In this document: positions 33,031 through 45,532 of the stretch, piece by piece
Numbering within the stretch: position 1 is the first letter of the stretch
How the letters are laid out: every line of letters begins with the position of its first letter
From: Isoetes taiwanensis
Lineage: Eukaryota; Streptophyta; Lycopodiopsida; Isoetales; Isoetaceae
Assembly (NCBI GenBank): GCA_021234155.1
Contig: JAJEKV010000010.1
Span: forward strand, 21,536,833-21,600,832
Length of the DNA: 64,000 bases
Reading direction: 5' to 3'
The notes under the pieces: generated by a model
Database searches by the model: none
The model's input: only the letters and a program-made list of their open reading frames with translations
What the model was told of the DNA's origin: nothing
Program-made: the position numbers and the translations under genes

Positions 33031-33247
33031 GGAGGAAGGCCTTGGCTGACAGGAAAATGAGATGAGCACCATCTTAATCTTGGCCCGATTGACATGCATG
33101 TCTGCGACCTGGCAGAATATGTCTAGGGCATCCAGATGGCCCTGCATGTCTTGCAGAGTGTAAGCTAGGGATCGATATCATCAGCATATATGAGTTGCCT
33201 CGTAATCTGATGCAAACGTTGAGCTCAATTGCCCCCATTTTTAGCAA
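33000..33247 (-). pseudogene. LINE RT fragment with YADD motif, same family as 8121-9436
   Basis: On the minus strand one frame reads YADDID, then LQGHLDALDIFCQVADMHVNRAK, matching the post-catalytic RT region (VNLAKT) of the LINE at 8,121. The L1 element directly abuts it at 33,251, probably having inserted into it; the continuation beyond 39,200 was not recognised. Confidence 0.65.
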
Positions 33248-33811
33248 GTCTTTTTTTCTTTTTTTTGAAGGCGAGGATTTTAATATTCATATTAAAATAG
33301 GTACATTAGAAAAGGTATATCCTTGAAAAATGATATACCAGATTTGACATACAGAAAAAAGGATTCTATCATGTCCAAAAATTCCTCTATTATAGAGAGG
33401 ATATAAGCATAAGAAGCAAAAAATATAGTAGCAAGTACAATTATATTAAGTCTTAGATGTGAAACTGGAAACCTCCTTGTGCAGCAATCAGATCCTGAAT
33501 TGTAAGGTTTGCCACTCTGCGCCTCCCAAAGATGTTCAACAGTAAATCTAACTCCTCACAAGAGAAATTTGTGAAGTCTAGCAAGAGGCCTCCCTTTTTT
33601 GCTGCCAAGTGTGGAATAAATTCAGAAAATATGGCCTCAGCCTGTTATACCTCCAAACTTCTTTTCTTTTCAGCAGTTTCTTAATGCAAGAGCATGTATC
33701 ATCTCTTGTTTCAGTTGGATGAAGATGCTTTCCATTTCAGCTTTTGACACCATTGCCTCCTCCTCATCCAATTTCTCTGCCAGCCCCATCCCTCTGGTTG
33801 AGCTTCCTGCC

Positions 33812-36800
33812 CTATTGAGTCTCCTCATGGCATCTGTGTAATACATCATCAGAAAATGTTAGTTTCAGAACATAAAAATCATATGGTCCCTTAAAGGAAC
33901 CAATACTGTCCCATTCTGTATCATATTTTTTCCCTTTTAAGATTTTATGGGCAATGGCTGAAATCTGGATAAGATCCAACAGGGTTTTTTTCAGCCATAT
34001 CATAGATGGGGCATGATCCCCAATCATAACTCTGTTTCTATGCAACCATATAGCCCAGTAGCTCAGAGTTCTTGTTGTATTAACCAACCTGCTACCAGTG
34101 TCCCAGACGTGAAGTAAATTGTTAATAGTTGGAACACCAGAAATCCAACAACCAGGGGCAAGTAAAGACATGATTTGAAGTCTCCACTTCCCTACATAAT
34201 TTGCACTGATTAAATATAGTGTGATCATACTTGGCTCTATTGAGGTTGGTGGTTAAACTCTGGTGTAAGCTATCCACTTGAAAGTCTTAACCCTGGCAGC
34301 AGTGTATGTTCTCCAACCTTTTGCACAAATAGAATTTAGCTTATCTTCTTCACAGTTCCATAGGTGAGTAGCCTTGGATAGTTTCCATTCAAGTAAAGCC
34401 CTATATATCTCTTTAACCGAGTAGATCTCTTTGTTATTTAAATGCCATTGATTACTACTCTGACTAAGCTCCTGATAGCCTTGTTCCATAACCAGCTGAT
34501 AAATTTTCTTATCTAGTTCAGACCCTTTGGTCTTGTTCCTAATCTCATCCCATGACAACCATCTGTCAGAATCCCTTAGGTCTTCAATTTTCCTAATACC
34601 TGCATTGTATCACTGCATATATTTCTGGGGATGTTGGAAAGCCAAGCAACCAATGCCCTCTGGAGCTAAAGCAGGATGCCAGAAAAAATTGATACCTTTA
34701 CTTCTAGCATCCAAGCAAGGTGGTCTGTAGCATAGGGCAGCATTGTTCCATGCATCCAGGATTCTTCTCATGATATTGGATGTTCCAGGACATGGAGTTA
34801 ACTGGAAGAAAGCTGAGTCAGGTAGACAATGCTTAAGTGTGACACTCCCAACTGGGTGAGAACGTTGAAGCCAATGTCTAATAATCTTAAGAGCTGGTGA
34901 TGGCCTATCAAGATATAAGGCTCTCTAAACCATCTTTGCTGCCAAAGCTTGAGCTTGTATGAACAAGTCCTTACAACCAAGACCCCCATCGTTTTTAGGT
35001 TTGACCAAATCTGACCATGCCACTTTATGTGAACCCTGCCATATAAATTTCCTAATAACTGTTTCAATTTGTTTATAGGAAGCTTTATCACCTACAAAAA
35101 CTGACGAGAAGAAAACATGTGTACTTCCAATCACAGAATTTGCAATTTCAATTCGTCCTGCAAGGGATAAGGTGGAAGGGTACATGTTAAGCTTTTTCTT
35201 AATCCTGGAGACAATAGGTTCCCATAATCCATGTAGAGAACGATTAAGAGCTAGAGGGATCCCCAGAATCTTTGTGGCTGCCTTATTATCCAAAACTTTG
35301 ATGCCTTGAATGGTTGTCTCCTGTGTGTTAAAAAATATTGCACTTTTTGCTTTGTTTAGCATAACCCCAGCAGCTGCACCAAATTTGTCAATGGCCTCCA
35401 AGAAATTTTGTAAGCTGTTATCCCCATGTTTAAGGAACACAAATGTGTCATTAGCATACTGCATTATTGTAAAATCTTCATCCCCTTGTGGCATCTTCAA
35501 GCTGTTGATTAATTTCCTTTGCTGCAAACTGATAGCCATTCTAGTGATCATTTCAGCAATGATCAGGAACAGGAATGGGGCCAATGGACATATTTACCTC
35601 ATCCCCCTTTTGCATTGAAAGGTTTAGATGGAGTACCATTAATAATGATGGCAGATGAGGCATTAATATTAAAACTCCAGATCTTGTTATATATGCTATC
35701 AGGGAAACCAAGGTGTGCCATTGCCTTTTGCAAGAAAATCCAATCAATGGTATCATATGCTCTCTAAAACGCTTCAAAAGCATACATTGCTGGCCTGACA
35801 GTTTGTTCCAGTGTAGGCCCTCAGTTGCCCCTATATAGTTGTCCAAAATGTTTCTTTGGGGCAGAAAGGCAGATTGACACGGGCTTATCATCTTATATAA
35901 GATATATTTTAGTCTATTGGCCATCATTTTAGCTAGAACCTTATAGCTCGTATTAGTCAATGTGATTGGCCTCCAATCTCCCAGGACCTGGGGGGAATCA
36001 TGGTAATGCAGCATTGATTGCAGGGTGTAGCCTTGAGGCACTCCTTGCACCTTGAAAGAAGGTAATTAGATCCTCTTTCATTATATCCCAGAATTCCAGA
36101 TAGAATTCTGGTTGTAGACCATCTGGGCCAGGGCTTTTTCCTTTGGCCATAGATTTTAAGGTTTCCCAGATCTCTCTTTCCTGTGGAACAGCCAGTAATT
36201 CTTCTTCACTGATTTTTTCTGAATTTTGTGGGATATCCCTGAAGAACTCCATCATAATTTGCTCCTCTGCCTGCTTGTTTTCAAAAAGTTTAGAATATTC
36301 CCCCTGAAAATATTCCTCAATTTCTTTTTGGTCCTCTATGGTTCTGTTTTGACCATCTCTGATTTTAATAATCCCATTATTCACAATCCTATGTTTGGTT
36401 GTTCTGAAGAAAAAAACTGAGCTTCCATTATCCATATTATTAAGATATTTGGTCCTGCTTCTCACTGCTAAAGCCTTTGCTTCTTTCTCCTCAATGATTT
36501 TAACCTTCTTCTCTAGATCCTCCTCTTCATCCTGCAGAGCTCTATTGTTTTTGTCACCAAACAGAAGACTCCTTACCTGTTTAATGGTTTCATAAATAGT
36601 ATGTTTTTCCTTTCTTTTCTCCAAAGACCAATTTTTCCCCCATTGTTTAATCCAGATCTTTATATCTTTAACTCTCTGGCAGAAGGCCTTCATGGATCCT
36701 TGTTTGGGAATTGCCCTTAATTTGGAGTAGAATTCCTGATATTCTTCACAAAACCTCTTCATATTGAGCAGATCTGTATTGAATTTAAATGGGACATTTG

Positions 36801-37526
36801 TTCCTCCTTTCCTAGGGGCAATTTTATTCTCAAGAAATTGGGGGTAGTGATCTGAAATTGAGTTGGCCAAATCACATGTAACAATAGCAGAATCCCAAGA
36901 AAATAAAGATTTGTTGCATAAGTAGAATCTGTCTAATAAACAATAGGTTCTTTGCTCCCCCTTTCTTTTATTACTCCATGAGAACATATTTGATGATGAG
37001 GGAGGGATATAAGAGAAATCTGACATGAGATCCTTCCATGCTTCCCTTTCTCTTTTAGTCATATTTAGTTTCTTTCCCAATTTCCGATCCCAAATTTGGT
37101 ATTATTAAAGTCTCATGCCATCAAGATATTTTCCTCCTTATTATTTTGAATCCAAAGTTTAATTTGAATCTATTGTTCTTCCCTTTCAGAAGGTTCTGTG
37201 GATGCATACACATTGATGATACTCACTTTGTCTGTTCCTTTTTCCAGAGAGGCCACTGTCCACCTTCCAGAAGGATGTTTAAATCTGCTATTATATGTAA
37301 ATCCAATCCACATTGTGCTGATTCCACCTTTTGTTCCATCTGCTTCTGCCCAAATAGAGTCACATGTTGGGAAAATCCATGTACCCAGTCTCTCTGCTTC
37401 AAATCTGGGTAGTCTGTGTTCCTGGACTAGAATTATATCTGCCTTCATTTCTCTCATAGCAATTAATGCTCTTTTCCTTTTGAGGGGACCCTTAATTCCC
37501 CTCATGTTCCAAGTGACAATCTTCAT
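33812..37526 (-). pseudogene. L1 ORF2: endonuclease, reverse transcriptase, zf-RVT, broken
   Basis: The protein starts at 37,526 with MKIVTWNMRGIKG, the apurinic endonuclease start typical of plant L1. It continues with ISDHYPQ of the endonuclease end (about 36,840). RT follows with KGKSPGPDGLQPEF (about 36,130), RPITLTNTSYKVLAK, SAFLPQRNI (about 35,870), APFLFLIIAEM (about 35,570) and the catalytic box QYANDTFVFL (about 35,450). The C-terminal region has GGLGCKDL and a zf-RVT-like end (VKTFKWIAYTRV, about 34,260). Frameshifts separate at least six pieces. The catalytic YADD is YAND here, so one catalytic Asp is lost even if the frame were intact. The product normally nicks target DNA and copies the RNA in place. 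Confidence 0.93.
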
Positions 37527-37557
37527 TATGCAGGGTATCTCTTCTTTTCTTGAGCTC

Positions 37558-39194
37558 TTAAGTTAAGAGCTGGACTGTTGGAGGTGAACTGGGCCTTTTT
37601 TTTTTAACTTTCTTGGCAACCATTGGAGTATAGAATTGTTCTATCTCCTCAACTCCCTTTCTAGTTTCATTAGGACTTATTGGATTTGACTCCAGGCCAA
37701 ATGGATCTCCAGACCTCTCTCGTCCAATTGGGCTTAGCAGGACATTGGATTGCTCCATTCCCAGGCCAATTGGGCTTAGAAGAGTAGGGTTGATGTTTAA
37801 TTCCATTCCCTGGCCTCCATGTTGAGGTCTTAAAGGGTTAATGTTATCAGCATCCTGCTCTCTTCTCTGGTCACCTTGTGTAATAGGAATATGGATCCTG
37901 TTTGACTCCATCCCCTGGCCTCTCTGTTGAGGACTTATAGGGTCAATGTTGTCAGCATTCGTCTCCATACCCTGGTCAATTTGTTTCAGGGGAGTATGGA
38001 AACTATTAGACTCCATCCCTTGGCCTCTTTGCTGAGGACTAGTAGGGTCCATGTTGTCTATACTTTCTGTGCCTGTATCCTTTACAATGCTTATATCAGT
38101 GGCATCATCTGAGAACTTCAGTTCCTCTGTACCTCCCATTGACTCCATTGACTCCTTGCTTCCAGTTATATAGTCCATTGGAGAAGTAGTGAACAACTTG
38201 GAGTAAATCCCTTCCCCTTGTTGGGTTAGGATCTCCATAGGAGTGTTAGGAACTATTTCCTGTTGATCCAATTCCTCATTCTGCTCCATTATTGCAAGCA
38301 GAATGTCATGCATTTCTGCTGGCACCTCCTTATCTGGGGATTGGAAAGTTATTGCTTTGGGGGTGGCCACATAAGTTGATCCCTCACCTTTAAGGAGAAG
38401 TGTTCCCCCACTAGATAAATCAGAATCCGAGGATTCCGGGTATTAATTAATTGGAGGTAGCAGAGGTTCCTTGATAATCAGAGTATTACTTCTTTTTATG
38501 TGATCTGGTGTGATGCAGAAGCTTCCAGGCTGAGGCACCTCTTTCTCTTTGTTTTTAATCTCAATAGGTTTATTTAGTACCTTAATCTGGTTAGCCATCT
38601 TCACATGTTCCTCCTTTCTTCTCCATTCCTTGACTGATTTGCTAAGATTTCCAGCTCCTTCCTTGGCCTTGTTTTTTTCCTCTCCTGCTTTCAGTTTCCT
38701 GGCCTTTTTATAGGCATGCCCATTTTTATTTTATTTCCTTCCTCTCTTTTGGGCCGTGCTCCAACCCTGTTTTGTACCAGGAACATTATTATTTTGGTTG
38801 CTTTGTGATTTTTCATTAAGGCCATAAACCACTCCCTCATGATCTTTATTCTTTTGTAGCCCAATCCATTTACCTTGACAGACCCCTCCCCCATGCAATC
38901 TAAGCCCACAGATTGTGCAAGGAAGGGGGAGCCCACTCCAGGTCAAGTTGAGGGTTTTGATATCACCATAAATGTCCTGATATTCAACACTATTGGGAAT
39001 TTCCTTAAGAATGTCCAGCTGTATCCAGATTCTAGGAGCTCGTTCTGGAACTGCCTCCCATCCAATGTAATCCCCCACTCCAGCAAATAATCTTTTAAAA
39101 ATATCCTCATGCGAGTAGATTGGGCTAAGCCCCTGGACTGAGCATGAAGTCGGGTGATACAATTGTTGGAGATTTTGCGGATCGAATCTAGCAT
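37558..39194 (-). pseudogene. L1 ORF1: nucleic-acid-binding protein, broken
   Basis: The N-terminal part (39,194-38,731) carries RIWIQLDILKEIPNS and a CCHC knuckle CTICGLRLHGGGVC, as in DUF4283/zf-CCHC_4 proteins encoded by plant L1 elements. The C-terminal part (38,370-37,558) is a 270-codon frame with about four imperfect repeats around DPISPQQRGQGMESN (about 38,050-37,790). It ends in a basic stretch, VAKKVKKKRP. Stops near 38,440-38,690 separate the parts. ORF1 normally coats the element RNA. Confidence 0.85.
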
Positions 39195-39200
39195 TTCATT

Positions 39201-40130
39201 TCTGGAAAAAGAATTGGGTGTTTGCCTTAAAGAGCGAAGGATGTGCAGCTATAAATAACATTCAACAACTAAGAGTGCAAACATGCTTCACATGTTCGGA
39301 GTTGGAGAAATGATCCGAATATGGAACCATATTCAAATTTTTACAGAGAAGATGGCACCTCTATTGACTGCAGGTCATTTGCAGGCATGTGATCATTCTT
39401 GGTGCAATTACCTTCTTTTTCACTTTTTCTTCCTCTATTCATTATGATGATGCAACCATAGACTCAAACAAAACCAATTATCCATACATGTATATAGAAG
39501 AAGCATCTAGAATAAAAAATTGTCAAAAAAAGAAAGAAAGAAAAAAACCATCAATAGATGAAGAGACAAAAGTGACAAAGGTAGAATTGCGACAAAAAAA
39601 GACGTGATTTGGACACAAATTTGACAATGGTATCATACGTGCTCGTAAAATTGGCATGAAGATGTCGCAAGAAGACCTACAATTTTGTTACTCATATATT
39701 ACAAAAAGAAAACTAGTTGGTTGTAACTATATAACTAAACGTCATAGTCATGTTGTAATCTACTCTTATATAAATCATTCGCACCAATATTCGATTCCTT
39801 AGATTCCTGAGTGGGGAAAAAAATAGCGAAAAAAAAAAAACTGAAAAATTATCCACTGCTGCTAGCAGAGCATCGCTTTACCTTATCTATTTTGCGCCAT
39901 AGCTGCTCCGCCGAAGTAGCCGGATGCGTACATGCTCTCTTCGCCGATATAGCTCTGAAGGGCAGTTCGGTTTAGTTCTGAAGAGGTTTGCCTTTATTCC
40001 ATCTGTTCTAGATCTATGTCGCCACATGTTTTTGCTGGAGTGTGGACTTCCAGGGCTATCTGTTGTTGAAACCCAGTCGCCATCTGTTTTTGCTGGCTTT
40101 TAGTTAGTTGGGGCTATGGCAGAATCATTT
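39201..40130. other. No gene recognised
   Basis: AT-rich sequence with A-runs (about 39,530 and 39,825) and short chance ORFs only. Confidence 0.4.
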
Positions 40131-40681
40131 CGCATTAGGGATTTTTTGAGATCATAAAAGGGCCTTCTAAGAACTGCTGACTAAGCTATATGAACTACCA
40201 ATCAAAAAATAGAACTGGTAATCCAGTCAACAAAACAGTTATAACTAACTCACTGGATCACATTTTCTGGTATAAGTGTTGATAGAAAAGTCCAAATGAG
40301 CTCTTGTTTGGTGCAATAGATAGATCTCATCGAGATCTTTCCAACCTTGGGTGGTTTGCATATCTTTTAGCCCCGTAGGATAGTAAAAAATGGTAAAAAC
40401 CATATTTTTTGGAGTTTTGACAATCATAAGTGGTTAAATATGTGCAAAGCACCTAAAGTTGGAAAGATCTCAATGAGATCTATCTATTGCACTAAACGAG
40501 AGCTCATTTGGACTTTTCTATCAACAGTTATGCTAGAAAATGTGATCCAGTAAGTTAGTTATAACAGCTTTGTTGACTGGACCTGTCAGGCTCTGATTCC
40601 TGATTGGTAATTCATTTATCTTCATTTGGCTTAGTTGGCATGTTTTGAAGGCCCTTTTTTAATGTTAAAAAAACCTTAATG
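40131..40681. mobile_element. Long-hairpin MITE-like element (~550 bp)
   Basis: The two halves are inverted copies of each other. Left arm landmarks are AAGGGCCTTC, AATCCAGTCAAC, AAAAGTCCAAATGAGCTC and AGATAGATCTCAT. The right arm has their complements in reverse order, with the centre near 40,405. Arms of roughly 240-270 bases would fold as a long hairpin RNA. The ends resemble CATTAGGG / CCTTAATG. It is non-coding. It could be a foldback transposon or a small-RNA precursor. Confidence 0.88.
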
Positions 40682-41481
40682 GGCACGGTTTAAGATTTTA
40701 TGTACTCGAAGTTTTTGCAGGAGCATGCAAATGTTCTGTTGTCAGATTCAAGATATTGAGTTGGGGCAATATCTTCAGACTTCTATCGCCAGGTTATTTG
40801 TTTGCTGGATAGAAGCTTTTTAGCAAGGCCGATTTGCACGAAGTATTCATTGGCTTCAAGAACCGTCAATCTTCTGGATAGAATGAATGCAAGAACATTT
40901 GTTCAGGATTCGTCCTCCTTTTGACTACCGCGTTCTCGTTCTGTGAATAATATCCTTTGATATCATCTGCAAAGCTCGAGTTCTAAAGCAGATCAAAGGC
41001 AGAGATTAATCCTAGAAGGAATTTTATGTGTGTCTATCTTTTTTCTCTAAAACCTCTGTTTCCATAGCAGAAACAAAAAACTTCTTTGCCACAGCCAGAG
41101 CTTCACGATGTCAGATCTATGGCATGAATTTGTGGGCCAATCGCGGAATGAGTGTGCTAAAGATGTTTGTATCTTTTTTCCTCTAAATCTTGCTTTAGGA
41201 CTCCACATCTCGGAAGCTTCTCTGTGCATTTCGCCCTCCATGTTCCTACTGACTTGGTTATCATATGTTTTGGTTGTTGCAACAGCCACAGCCATAGCAT
41301 TACCGGAACTTCCTGCATGCCCAAGCAAGTTTAGCACCCAAATATGAGCACCAAATAGCATAGCCTTTGCTCAAAACCCTGTTCTTCGGTGCTGAAAGGG
41401 AAAAATAGGGATGCATTATATAATATGAGGATGAATAGGTTCAAAATGCACATGTTTTCCTCATCAACCTTTGCGAAACAT

Positions 41482-41564
41482 CACTAGATGATAAGGTCAT
41501 AAATGTCAACAGAAAATTATTGCACTAGATGATAAGGTCATAAATGTCAAGAGAAAATTATTGC
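41482..41564. repeat. 44-bp unit in tandem, two copies
   Basis: CACTAGATGATAAGGTCATA is repeated 43-44 bases apart, with nearly identical following sequence. Confidence 0.9.
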
Positions 41565-42669
41565 TATAGTTTCAGTAAACCACAATGAACAGTTTTTGTG
41601 GTATTTTGGCTGAAGCTCCAAATTTTTGTTCACGGTCCTTTTGTTTGCACATGGCGTAAGGCTCCAATTTTTTATCACTGTCATTTTGTTTGAACATGGC
41701 TGTTGTCTCTTTTGGTACAACAAGCTTATTTTTGTTTAATTTAATTGACATCCTTGTTGTAGCTATGCTGCAAATCCAACATATGCTAAAAGGCTTGACA
41801 AGCTTTATAAGTGTTTCGACTAAATGATCTTTGTTTTGCAGCATGTTGCATTTGCTGTGTATAGAAAGTACTAGCATCTGCTTGTGCAACAAAGGAAGCC
41901 TTAGATGTATAATTTTTGTTCATTTCGTTGTTTTGGCTTGACTTCTTGCCATTATACAGACTTTGCCATTTAATGCACTATTTCTGCAGGGAATAATGTT
42001 TGATCTTGAAACAAAAATAATTTTAAAAGTTGAACTTGCATAATCAAACTCTAGATGAAAGCATTTTCATTCCAATATGTTTGTAATAGGATAACAATTG
42101 CCTGGAAATTTTGCAGAGGAATTGCGTACTTTCCCAAATAGTGCTAACCATTAAAACAAAAACAATAATACCAATAAGCATAAATTTGAACCCTTCGGCA
42201 ATAGTTTATTATCTTTTGTATTTTTTAGGATCTTTTGAAGATATACAATCGGACGTGCTAAATGTCAATGCTTACCGAATCATTAATAGCAAACATTTTA
42301 TCAAGTTTATCATGCCATAGACTCATTATTTTGAAGTCCTAGTCTAATCGCTTTATTTGTAAATCTACTATACAACAACTATAAATAGTTACATAGTATT
42401 TGAACTGACAAAATTCCAGTACTAAGGAGGCAATGCAATACTAGATTGCTCCTGTTAATATTGGGTCCAATTACTTGGAACTAAAGAAATGTTCGCGACA
42501 GCCTTGGCCGCCGCGATAAATTTCTTGTAAAAATAATTTAGGCTCATTATCAATTGCATAACAAATATATAAAACACGTTATAAGAGAATTATAAATATG
42601 ACGCAAAGGATGTCAACCTATACAAGATAAGAATGTCAATATAGTGTAACATTTCAGTTCCAAAGCCGA

Positions 42670-42871
42670 GACTAATATGGTAGAAAATATGACACAAATA
42701 ATGAATAACTTTGATATAAGCTGGACGAAAACGTGCCATGCAATTGTCACAAATATAGTCATCGTGTCGCGACTAATATGATAAAAATATGACGTAATTA
42801 TTGAGTGACTTGGATATAAGTTCAACACAAACATGCCATGCAATTGTCACAAATGTAGTCATTATGTCATT
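42670..42871. repeat. Two-copy ~101-bp tandem repeat
   Basis: GACTAATATG starts units at 42,670 and 42,771; both contain GCCATGCAATTGTCACAAAT. It lies 160-360 bases inside the CACTA-like end and is probably part of its subterminal repeats. Confidence 0.8.
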
Positions 42872-43032
42872 TTTGTGTTACGACGCAAAAGTTGACACCC
42901 ATGCGACATCAAAAGTATGGCATTTTTAGCGTCAACCTTCTGACATTTAAGGGGCCTTCGAGAATACACATAGCGTCACCGTCATTTGTTTGACGCTATA
43001 CCCGACAAAAAACACCCTAATCTATTGTAGTG
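42670..43032 (-). mobile_element. One end of a CACTA-type DNA transposon
   Basis: Read on the minus strand, the sequence starts CACTACAATAGATTAGGGTG at 43,032. It then has subterminal GCGTCAAA/TGACGC motifs (about 42,940-43,000), as at the ends of plant CACTA elements. The partner end was not found. The body may extend left, but only the end itself can be supported; no transposase was recognised. Confidence 0.6.
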
Positions 43033-43863
43033 ACATAACTCCTTGAAATTGCAAGAACTAAATTGTTGCTTTGCAGTATTTGATAATCTAATCGATTTTT
43101 CTGCTGGGTTTGCCTTATACTGTTGAACATATCAAGTTGCTATGTAAAAGCTTCATAATGGAGAAAAACTAGCATATCGATCTTCCTACATGTTAGTCTT
43201 GTAGTCTTGCCAACATGATAGTGACAAATATGTTGCTGCAGGATAAAGCAACAAGATGAGATTTGGAGGTAATGACAAGATTAGTAAATCCAAATTTCTC
43301 AAGGATACCAGCACCTAGTGTTGTAATTTCCAAATCTCCCTGAAGGGGATGACCAAGCTCTATTAAAGATCTGGCAGTCTTCCTATAATTCTAGTAAATC
43401 CATGGATATACTCTATGCCAAATACAATTTATTAATTTTGCTTATAGAGAGCTACGTAATAACCATTTCAGCAGGTACAAACCATGAATAGACATGGTAT
43501 CTTCCAGATCTACACAAAATCTGAGCATAAAATGGGGTCTTGCCACAGTCAGTGTTATTGTTATTTTTTGTCGAGAAATGGAGCCCACGTTCACTCACAC
43601 TATTGTTGAAGTGGCCAATGACCTCATAGCTTAGCTTATAGATATGGACTCGTGCTGTTGACCTGTTGAAGATGATTCATTATTTGTGGCAGGCCTCGAC
43701 AGATTAGATGGAACTTCCAAAAAATGGATGTGCATGAGCTCCAACTTGGTATTTGCTACACAATGCCAATGCAGCGAATCCATCTGTAAACATATCACAC
43801 AAAGAGGAGTTTATGGAATACCAGAATCAAGGTTATTTGTATGAACCTTGAATATCATTGTTG

Positions 43864-45074
43864 TTTAAGAATAGAATAGAATAGAATAGAATAGTTTTTT
43901 TAACGTCCACGAAGACCAATAGGTCATGGGACCCATACAATGGGCTAGTACAATCATTACTACTAGGATTAAAAAACCCCTGCCTCGAAAGGTTTTCAAG
44001 GGAAAAACCTTTGCAGTAATGATGATACTAGACAAGCTTAGATAATGACTACTGAGGGCTCAGTAATTGCAGACGTTTATCTAGAACCTCAAGTATGTAT
44101 AATGCCAAGTCATGCACAGATGGTGCGCTGAGAAGTTGTGGAAGCGTGGAATGGAATGCTAAGGTCGAAAAATGATTCCGGGCTATCTCAAAAGCAGGGC
44201 AACTCAGAAGAGTATGGCTTTCATCTTCAATAACACAGAATCGGCAACAGGCACATAGTCTCGCTTCACGGCAATTGCGGCCGCTCCCATCTACCTGTCT
44301 CAATCCGTAGCTTTGTGGGACCCCGCGGCGAATTGATGCAATAGCTACACAAGCTTGTTCCCGGACAATGAAGCAAGCAAATAAGCTTGGGGCCCTGGTG
44401 CCAAAGTGGGATTTATGTGTGCATGATAATGACCCGTTTTCACTTGGGCCAAAGTAATCTGCGTCCCATATCTTTTGAGAAAAAGCGACCATTAAGATAT
44501 TGTTGCAAAAGCTCGGGGATCGAAATCGGCAAGCATCGAGGCGATTAACTTTGCACGGTTGCCCAACCAACGATGCAAACCATGTAGTGCAATGCTCTTT
44601 CCAACATCGTTTCAAACGCGAGGAGATTCAGCCATGGCAAGTGCAAGAACAGGGATACCTAACATCGTCCATGTGGTGCACCTTGCGGATATAGTGGAGA
44701 TGGCGCTCATGGCGTAATGTTGAAGAGGCCAAAACCTGTCTCTTGTAAAAGAATAGCATAGGGCACCGTTCTTTTAACTCCAAGGTCGTAAGTGAGAAAG
44801 GACTTTTGCACCCGCTCCAAGCTCTCCCAAGCACTAGCACTAATGGCGTGCCCCCACACTTCGAACCATACAAGAAAAGCAGGCTCTACCAAAGCCCAAA
44901 CAAGTGGGCTTTCCGTGGCCAATCATGAATTTCTGCGCGAAAACAATTGTTTTGCATTGCATAGAGTGCTCTCCATCCAGCAGCCACCCGCTTGGTAATA
45001 CACTGTTCCCAGAGTGTGTTCTTACAGAATTCTACACCAAGATACTTGTAGCTATCTACAACTTCAACTTCGCG
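43864..45074 (-). mobile_element. 5'-truncated LINE inserted in repeat R
   Basis: The minus strand begins at 45,074 in the RT C-terminal region (SYKYLGVEF-like). It continues through ALVEPAFLVWFEVWG, then VKRTVPYAILLQETGF, and a C-terminal Cys/His region ending CVIEDESHTLLSCPAFEIAR (about 44,190). The 3' UTR and an (ATTCT)n tail end at 43,864. It is the same family as the LINE at 8,121-9,436. Both edges are exact, because repeat R continues on either side and the empty site is present at 27,758-28,185. Frames are broken. Confidence 0.92.
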
Positions 45075-45532
45075 GATAATTGCTTAACATATTTCACAAA
45101 GAACAAATTATAGATTGATGATGGCAATGTACCAACAACGTCGAATATGCTTCTTATCAGCTTGGATATAGAAGAGAGGACTGAAAATGTACAGATAAGT
45201 AAATAATCCATCAAAGCATGCAGAGATTAGCATGTGTCCAGCAGGAGATCTTATGCTTTCTGTTTTAGTATGGCATGCCAAACGTGTGGTGTAAGCAAAG
45301 ATTATTAGATGACTCATACACTAAGTTGAATATCCCATAGTAGCATTAGCAAACTAAAGAGCACCTAGATTACAACCTGGAATAAATTATAAGTCAGAAA
45401 TTGCATTATCCACCACTTTGCTTTGCAACATCACTGTATTGTAAGATTGTAACAGAAGCTCGTAAATGATTAACAAAGAATGTACAAAGCAATTTTACAA
45501 ACAGCTTCCAAGAAGATAGATAAGCAACAAAT
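45075..45532. repeat. Dispersed repeat R, right part of the interrupted copy
   Basis: Matches 27,777-28,185 with scattered differences. The left remnant of the same copy is 43,847-43,863. The LINE lies between. Confidence 0.85.

Larger units (their letters stand above)
33251..39200 (-). mobile_element. Plant L1-type LINE, ~5.9 kb, minus strand, inactive
   Basis: The 3' end lies at 33,251-33,266, where the plus strand has a T-run (poly(A) on the minus strand) preceded on the minus strand by the typical plant LINE end ATCCTCGCCTTCAAAAAA. ORF1 lies at about 39,194-37,558 and ORF2 at about 37,526-33,812, both broken by frameshifts and stops. The 5' end is placed near 39,200 only by loss of ORF1 similarity. 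A target duplication could not be identified. Confidence 0.9.

Noticed and set aside
41047-41361. Opposing ORFs of 104 and 79 codons on both strands
   Set aside because: Neither has recognisable domains or splice context; both probably occur by chance.
25859-43032. A 17-kb CACTA element with left end CACTACAATG at 25,859 and right end at 43,032
   Set aside because: The two ends agree for only about nine bases, the 3-base flanks do not match, and no CACTA transposase was seen between them.
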